Shown piece after piece: positions 60,183 through 64,000 of a stretch of 64,000 nt of DNA (position 1 is the first letter of the stretch; every line of letters starts with the position of its first letter). The stretch is from assembly GCF_963259705.1 (NCBI RefSeq), contig NC_081844.1, positions 9,843,715 to 9,907,714 of the forward strand, given 5' to 3'. The stretch comes from Myotis daubentonii. Lineage: Eukaryota; Chordata; Mammalia; Chiroptera; Vespertilionidae. Made by a program: the position numbers and the translations under genes. The notes under the pieces are model-generated. The model saw nothing but the letters and a program-made list of their open reading frames with translations. It did not search any database and was not told the DNA's origin.

Positions 60183-63100
60183 ACTGTAAACATAAACAGT
60201 ATTCTCCACATTTCAAATCATTATACACAAGTTCTGAGCTCTATAAACAGGAATTCTTAAAGTTCCGGAGATGTTAATATTATCAGAATTCTCGTCATTT
60301 CAAAGTTTATACCTGTAATCTCGGGAATTGAACTCGGCTTTAAATGTACTTAGATTCTATTTACTTGTGTTTTAACTGTTTGTTACACGTTCATATTCAT
60401 TTCCTGGAAAGAAAACTGAGTATTTTAAGAGTTTTAACACATTCTCACACTTTCCTTAGAATTATATACTAGAACCTTGAGGATATAAACTGTCTCAGTC
60501 AAAAAAAGCCGTGGCAACTCAGGATCAACTGTAAACATAAACAGTATTCTCCTCATTTCAAATCATTATACACAAGTACTGAGCTCTATAAACAGGAATT
60601 CTTAATGTTTGAAATGACATTGCAGTTAAACCGCCACTTAAAAGAGCCTGAGTTGTTAATATTATCAGAATTGCCGTCATTTCAGAGCTTTCCACCTCTC
60701 ATCTCGGTAACTGAACTGGGCCTTAAATGTAGTTAGATTCTATTTACTTGTGTTTCAACTGTTTGTTACACGTTCATATTCATTTCCTGGAAAGAGAATT
60801 GTGTATTTTTAGAGTTTTAACACATTTTGACAGTTTCCTGAGAAGTATATACTAGAACTTTCAGGATATAAACTGTTTCAGTCAAAAAACGGCACGGCAA
60901 CTCAGGTTCACGTGTAAACATAAACAGTTTTCTCCACATTTCAAGTCATTATACACAAGTTCTGAGCTCTATAAACAGGAATTCTTAAAGTTCCGGAGAG
61001 GTTAATATTATCAGAATTCTCGTCATTTCAAAGTTTCTACCTGTAATCTCGGGAATTGAACTCGGCTTTAAATGTACTTAGATTCTATTTACTTGTGTTT
61101 TAACTGTTTGTTACACGTTCATATTCATTTCCTGGAAAGAATACTGTGTATTTTAAGAGTTTTAACACATTCTCACAGTTTCCTTAGAATTATATACTAG
61201 AACCTTGAGGATATAAACTGTCTCAGTCAAAAAAAGCCAGGGCGACTCAGGATCAACTGTAAACATAAACAGTATTCTCCTCATTTCAAATCATTATACA
61301 CAAGTACTGAGCTCTATAAACAGGAATTCTTAAAGTTTGAAATGACATTGTAGTTAAAACGCCACTTAAAAGAGCCTGAGTTGTTAATATTATCAGAATT
61401 GCCGTCATTTCAGAGCTTTCCACCTCTCATCTCGGTAACTGAACTGGGCATTAAATGTAGTTAGATTCTATTTACTTGTGTTTCAACTGTTTGTTACACG
61501 TTCATATTCATTTCCTGGAAAGAGAATTGTGTATTTTTAGAGTTTTAACACATTTTGACAGTTTCCTGAGAAGTATATACTAGAACTTTCAGGATATAAA
61601 CTGTTTCAGTCAAAAAACGCCACGGCAACTCAGGTTCACGTGTAAACATAAACAGTATTCTCCACATTTCAAGTCATTATACACAAGTTCTGAGCTCTAT
61701 AAACAGGAATTCTTAAAGTTCCGGAGAGGTTAATATTATCAGAATTCTCGTCATTTCAAAGTTTCTACCTGTAATCTCGGGAATTGAACTCGGCTTTGAA
61801 TGTAGTTAGATTCTATTTACTTGTGTTTTTAACTGTTTGTTACACGTTCATATTCATTTCCTGGAAAGAATACTGTGTATTTTAAGAGTTTTAACACATT
61901 CTCACAGTTTCCTTAGAATTATATACTAGAACCTTGAGGATATAAACTGTCTCAGTCAAAAAAAGCCAGGGCGACTCAGGATCAACTGTAAACATAAACA
62001 GTATTCTCCTCATTTCAAATCATTATACACTAGTTCTTAGCTCTATAAACAGGAATTCTTAAAGTTTGAAATGACATTTTAGTGAAAACGCCACTTAAAA
62101 TAGCCTGAGTTGTTAATATTATCAGAATTGCCGTCATTTCAGAGCTTTCGACCTGTAATCTCGGTAACTGAACTCGGCCTTAAATGAAGTTAGATTCTAT
62201 TTACTTGTGTTTCAACTGTTTGTTACACGTTCATATTCATTTCCTGGAAAGAAAATTGTGTATTTTAAGAGTTTTAACACATTTTGACAGTTTCCTGAGA
62301 AGTATATACTAGAACCTTCAGGATATAAACTGTTTCAGTCAAAAAACGCCACGGCAACTCAGAATCAACTGTAAACATAAACAGTATTCTCCACATTTCA
62401 AATCATTATACACAAGTTCTGAGCTCTATAAACAGGAATTCTTAAAGTTCCGGAGAGGTTAATATTATCAGAATTCTCGTCATTTCAAAGTTCCTACCTG
62501 TAATCTCGGGAATTGAACTCGGCTTTAAATGTAGTTAGATTCTATTTACTTGTTTTTTAACTGTTTGTTACAGGTTCATATTCATTTCCTGGAAAGAATA
62601 CTGTGTATTTTAAGAGTTTTAACACATTCTCACAGTTTCCTTAGAATTATATACTAGAACCTTGAGGATATAAACTGTCTCAGTCAAAAAAAGCCAGGGC
62701 GACTCAGGATCAACTGTAAACATAAACAGTGTTCTCGTCATTTCAAATCATTATACACTAGTTCTTAGCTCTATAAACAGGAATTCTTAAAGTTTGAAAT
62801 GACATTTTAGTGAAAACGCCACTTAAAATAGCCTGAGTTGTTAATATTATCAGAATTGCCGTCATTTCAGAGCTTTCGACCTGTAATCTCGGTAACTGAA
62901 CTCGGCCTTAAATGAAGTTAGATTCTATTTACTTGTGTTTCAACTGTTTGTTACACGTTCATATTCATTTCCTGGAAAGAAAATTGTGTATTTTAAGAGT
63001 TTTAACACATTTTGACAGTTTCCTGAGAAGTATATACTAGAACCTTCAGGATATAAACTGTTTCAGTCAAAAAACGCCACGGCAACTCAGAATCAACTGT

Positions 63101-63823
63101 AAACATAAACAGTATTCTCCACATTTCAAATCATTATACACAAGTTCTGAGCTCTATAAACAGGAATTCTTAAAGTTCCGGAGATGTTAATATTATCAGA
63201 ATTCTCGTCATTTCAAAGTTTCTACCTGTAATCTCGGGAATTGAACTCGGCTTTAAATGTACTTAGATTCTATTTACTTGTGTTTTAACTGTTTGTTACA
63301 CGTTCATATTCATTTCCTGGAAAGAAAACTGAGTATTTTAAGAGTTTTAACACATTCTCACAGTTTCCTTAGAATTATATACTAGAACCTTGAGGATATA
63401 AACTGTCTCAGTCAAAAAAAGCCGTGGCAACTCAGGATCAACTGTAAACATAAACAGTATTCTCCTCATTTCAAATCATTATACACAAGTACTGAGCTCT
63501 ATAAACAGGAATTCGTAAAGTTTGAAATGACATTTTAGTTAAAACGCCACTTAAAATAGCCTGAGTTGTTAATATTATCAGAATTGCCGACATTTCAGAG
63601 TTTTCGATCTGTAATCTTGGTAACTGAACTCGGCCTTAAATGAAGTTAGATTCTATTTACTTGTGTTTCAACTGTTTGTTACACGTTCATATTCATTTCC
63701 TGGAAAGAAAATTGTGTATTTTAAGAGTTTTAACACATTTTGACAGTTTCCTGAGAAGTATATACTAGAACCTTCAGGATATAAACTGTTTCAGTCAAAA
63801 AACACCACGGCAACTCAGAATCA
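60183..63823 (+). repeat. B3 hexamer plus A2-B2-A1-B1 tetramer (3,641 bp)
   Basis: Monomers start at 60183 (A1, CACACTTTCC), 60528 (B3), 60911 (A, CAGTTTTCTCC), 61256 (B3, CATTGTAG, GGGCATT), 61639 (A-long, 346 bp), 61985 (B2 starting TATTCTCCTC), 62368 (A2, ACAGGTTC), 62713 (B2), 63096 (A1) and 63441 (B1). The first six match 50718-52902 at a shift of 9,465 bp. Private changes seen: GGCTTTGAATG at 61639 and AAACACCACGG at 63441, the latter a CpG to CpA change. Confidence 0.9.
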
Positions 63824-64000
63824 ACTGTAAACATAAACAGTATTCTCCACATTTCAAATCATTATACACAAGTTCTGAGCTCTATAAACAGGAATTCTTA
63901 AAGTTCCGAAGAGGTTAATATTATCAGAATTCTCGTCATTTCAAAGTTCCTACCTGTAATCTCGGGAATTGAACTCGGCTTTAAATGTAGTTAGATTCTA
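63824..64000 (+). repeat. Partial A monomer at the window edge (177 bp)
   Basis: The 5' half of an A monomer, with TTCCGAAGAGG in place of TTCCGGAGAGG, TTCCTACC and GTAGTTAG. It stops at GATTCTA because the window ends, not because the array does; nothing suggests a boundary of the satellite here or at position 1. Confidence 0.93.

Larger units (their letters stand above)
1..64000. repeat. Continuous tandem satellite array of two monomer types (A 345 bp, B 383 bp)
   Basis: Every base belongs to a direct tandem repeat. I placed 176 monomer starts by the opening motif ACTGTAAAC or CGTGTAAAC: 84 complete A, 91 complete B and one partial A. The lengths sum exactly to 63,823, with 177 bases left, so there is no insertion, gap or inverted segment. 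A and B mostly alternate; exceptions are three A-A and ten B-B neighbours. Conserved landmarks shared by both types are the 5' dyad, GAATTC at offset 69, GTTAATATTATCAGAATT, the stretch from GATTCTATTTACTTG to TTTCCTGGAAAGA, and GATATAAACTG near the end. All reading directions are rich in stop codons and no coding pattern is visible. Likely role, inferred from size and homogeneity only: heterochromatin or centromere-associated satellite. The + orientation is arbitrary. Confidence 0.97.

Noticed and set aside
1..64000. Protein-coding genes or a hidden operon-like system
   Set aside because: All sequence is explained by the two satellite monomers; the stop-rich reading frames repeat with the monomers and open stretches are shared by-products of the repeat.
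1..64000. CRISPR array
   Set aside because: There are no unique spacers: the entire period of 345 or 383 bp is repeated, and the unit is far too long for a CRISPR repeat-spacer pair.
1..64000. Array of LTRs or other transposons
   Set aside because: No internal coding region, target-site duplication, primer-binding site or terminal inverted repeat was seen, and monomers abut each other without gaps over 64 kb.
1..64000. Identification as Tribolium castaneum Tcast1a/1b or the Tenebrio obscurus satellite
   Set aside because: The plan and the lengths are similar from memory (362/377 bp and ~344 bp), but I cannot compare sequences here and the exact lengths differ, so no species is named.

Overview
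The whole 64 kb window is one uninterrupted, head-to-tail satellite DNA array. I see no protein-coding gene, RNA gene, transposon, unique spacer or inversion anywhere in it. Reading monomer by monomer, I place 175 complete monomers and one partial monomer, using as phase the motif ACTGTAAAC (or CGTGTAAAC) that opens each one. There are two related monomer types: A, normally 345 bp (84 complete plus the terminal partial), and B, always 383 bp (91 copies). The lengths close exactly: 74 x 345 + 4 x 341 + 6 x 346 + 91 x 383 = 63,823, and the last 177 bases are the start of monomer 176. B differs from A by a 45-bp block that replaces 8 bp of A, plus one extra base further on. Monomer 1 has about 32% G+C by hand count.

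This is a eukaryotic, probably (peri)centromeric or other heterochromatic, satellite. The organism cannot be fixed from the sequence alone. CpG sites are kept in nearly every copy (about 6 per A monomer), which argues weakly against a heavily CpG-methylated vertebrate germline. The design of two alternating subtypes of about 350 and 380 bp recalls, from memory, satellites of darkling beetles (Tcast1a/Tcast1b of Tribolium castaneum; a ~344-bp satellite of Tenebrio obscurus). I cannot compare sequences here, so that is an analogy and not an identification.

Names used below. A1: ends CCGTGG, usually AAAACTGAG. A2: TGTTTTTTAAC, AATACTGTG, ends CCAGGGCG. A3: ends CATAAAAAGCCATGG. A-short: 341 bp. 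A-long: 346 bp. B1: GAATTCGTAAAG and GCCGAC. B2: GTGTTCTCG and CTAGTTCTTAG. B3: CTCTCATC, CTGGGCC, usually ending GGTTCACGTG. B4: CCACCACTAATC and AAAAAAGGCCACGG. B5: TATCCTCCTC.

Layout. 1-3602: two 5-monomer units A-A-B-A-B. 3603-9418: A-B tetramers, the last two carrying A-short. 9419-26651: seven units built on a 5-monomer core A3-B4-B5-A1-B1 (1,839 bp), with optional extra A-B dimers giving periods of 3,291, 2,567 and 1,839 bp. 26652-41981: a 2,185-bp block, then a 19-monomer 6,937-bp unit and a nearly complete second copy of it. 41982-46349: three 1,456-bp tetramers A1-B1-A2-B2. 46350-63823: a patchwork of A-B dimers with a recurring B3-containing hexamer (2,185 bp), hybrid monomers and an 8-monomer duplication. 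63824-64000: partial A.

The sequence is best read as a record of in-register unequal exchange and conversion. Hybrid monomers switch subtype internally without changing the repeat phase, the A-A and B-B junctions are mostly copies of a few events, and among complete monomers length changes occur at only one T-run site. No new protein or RNA system is present. The points most worth a second look are the modular higher-order structure, the self-derived inverted block of B, the fixed indel site and the 6.9-kb duplication with a mapped exchange interval.
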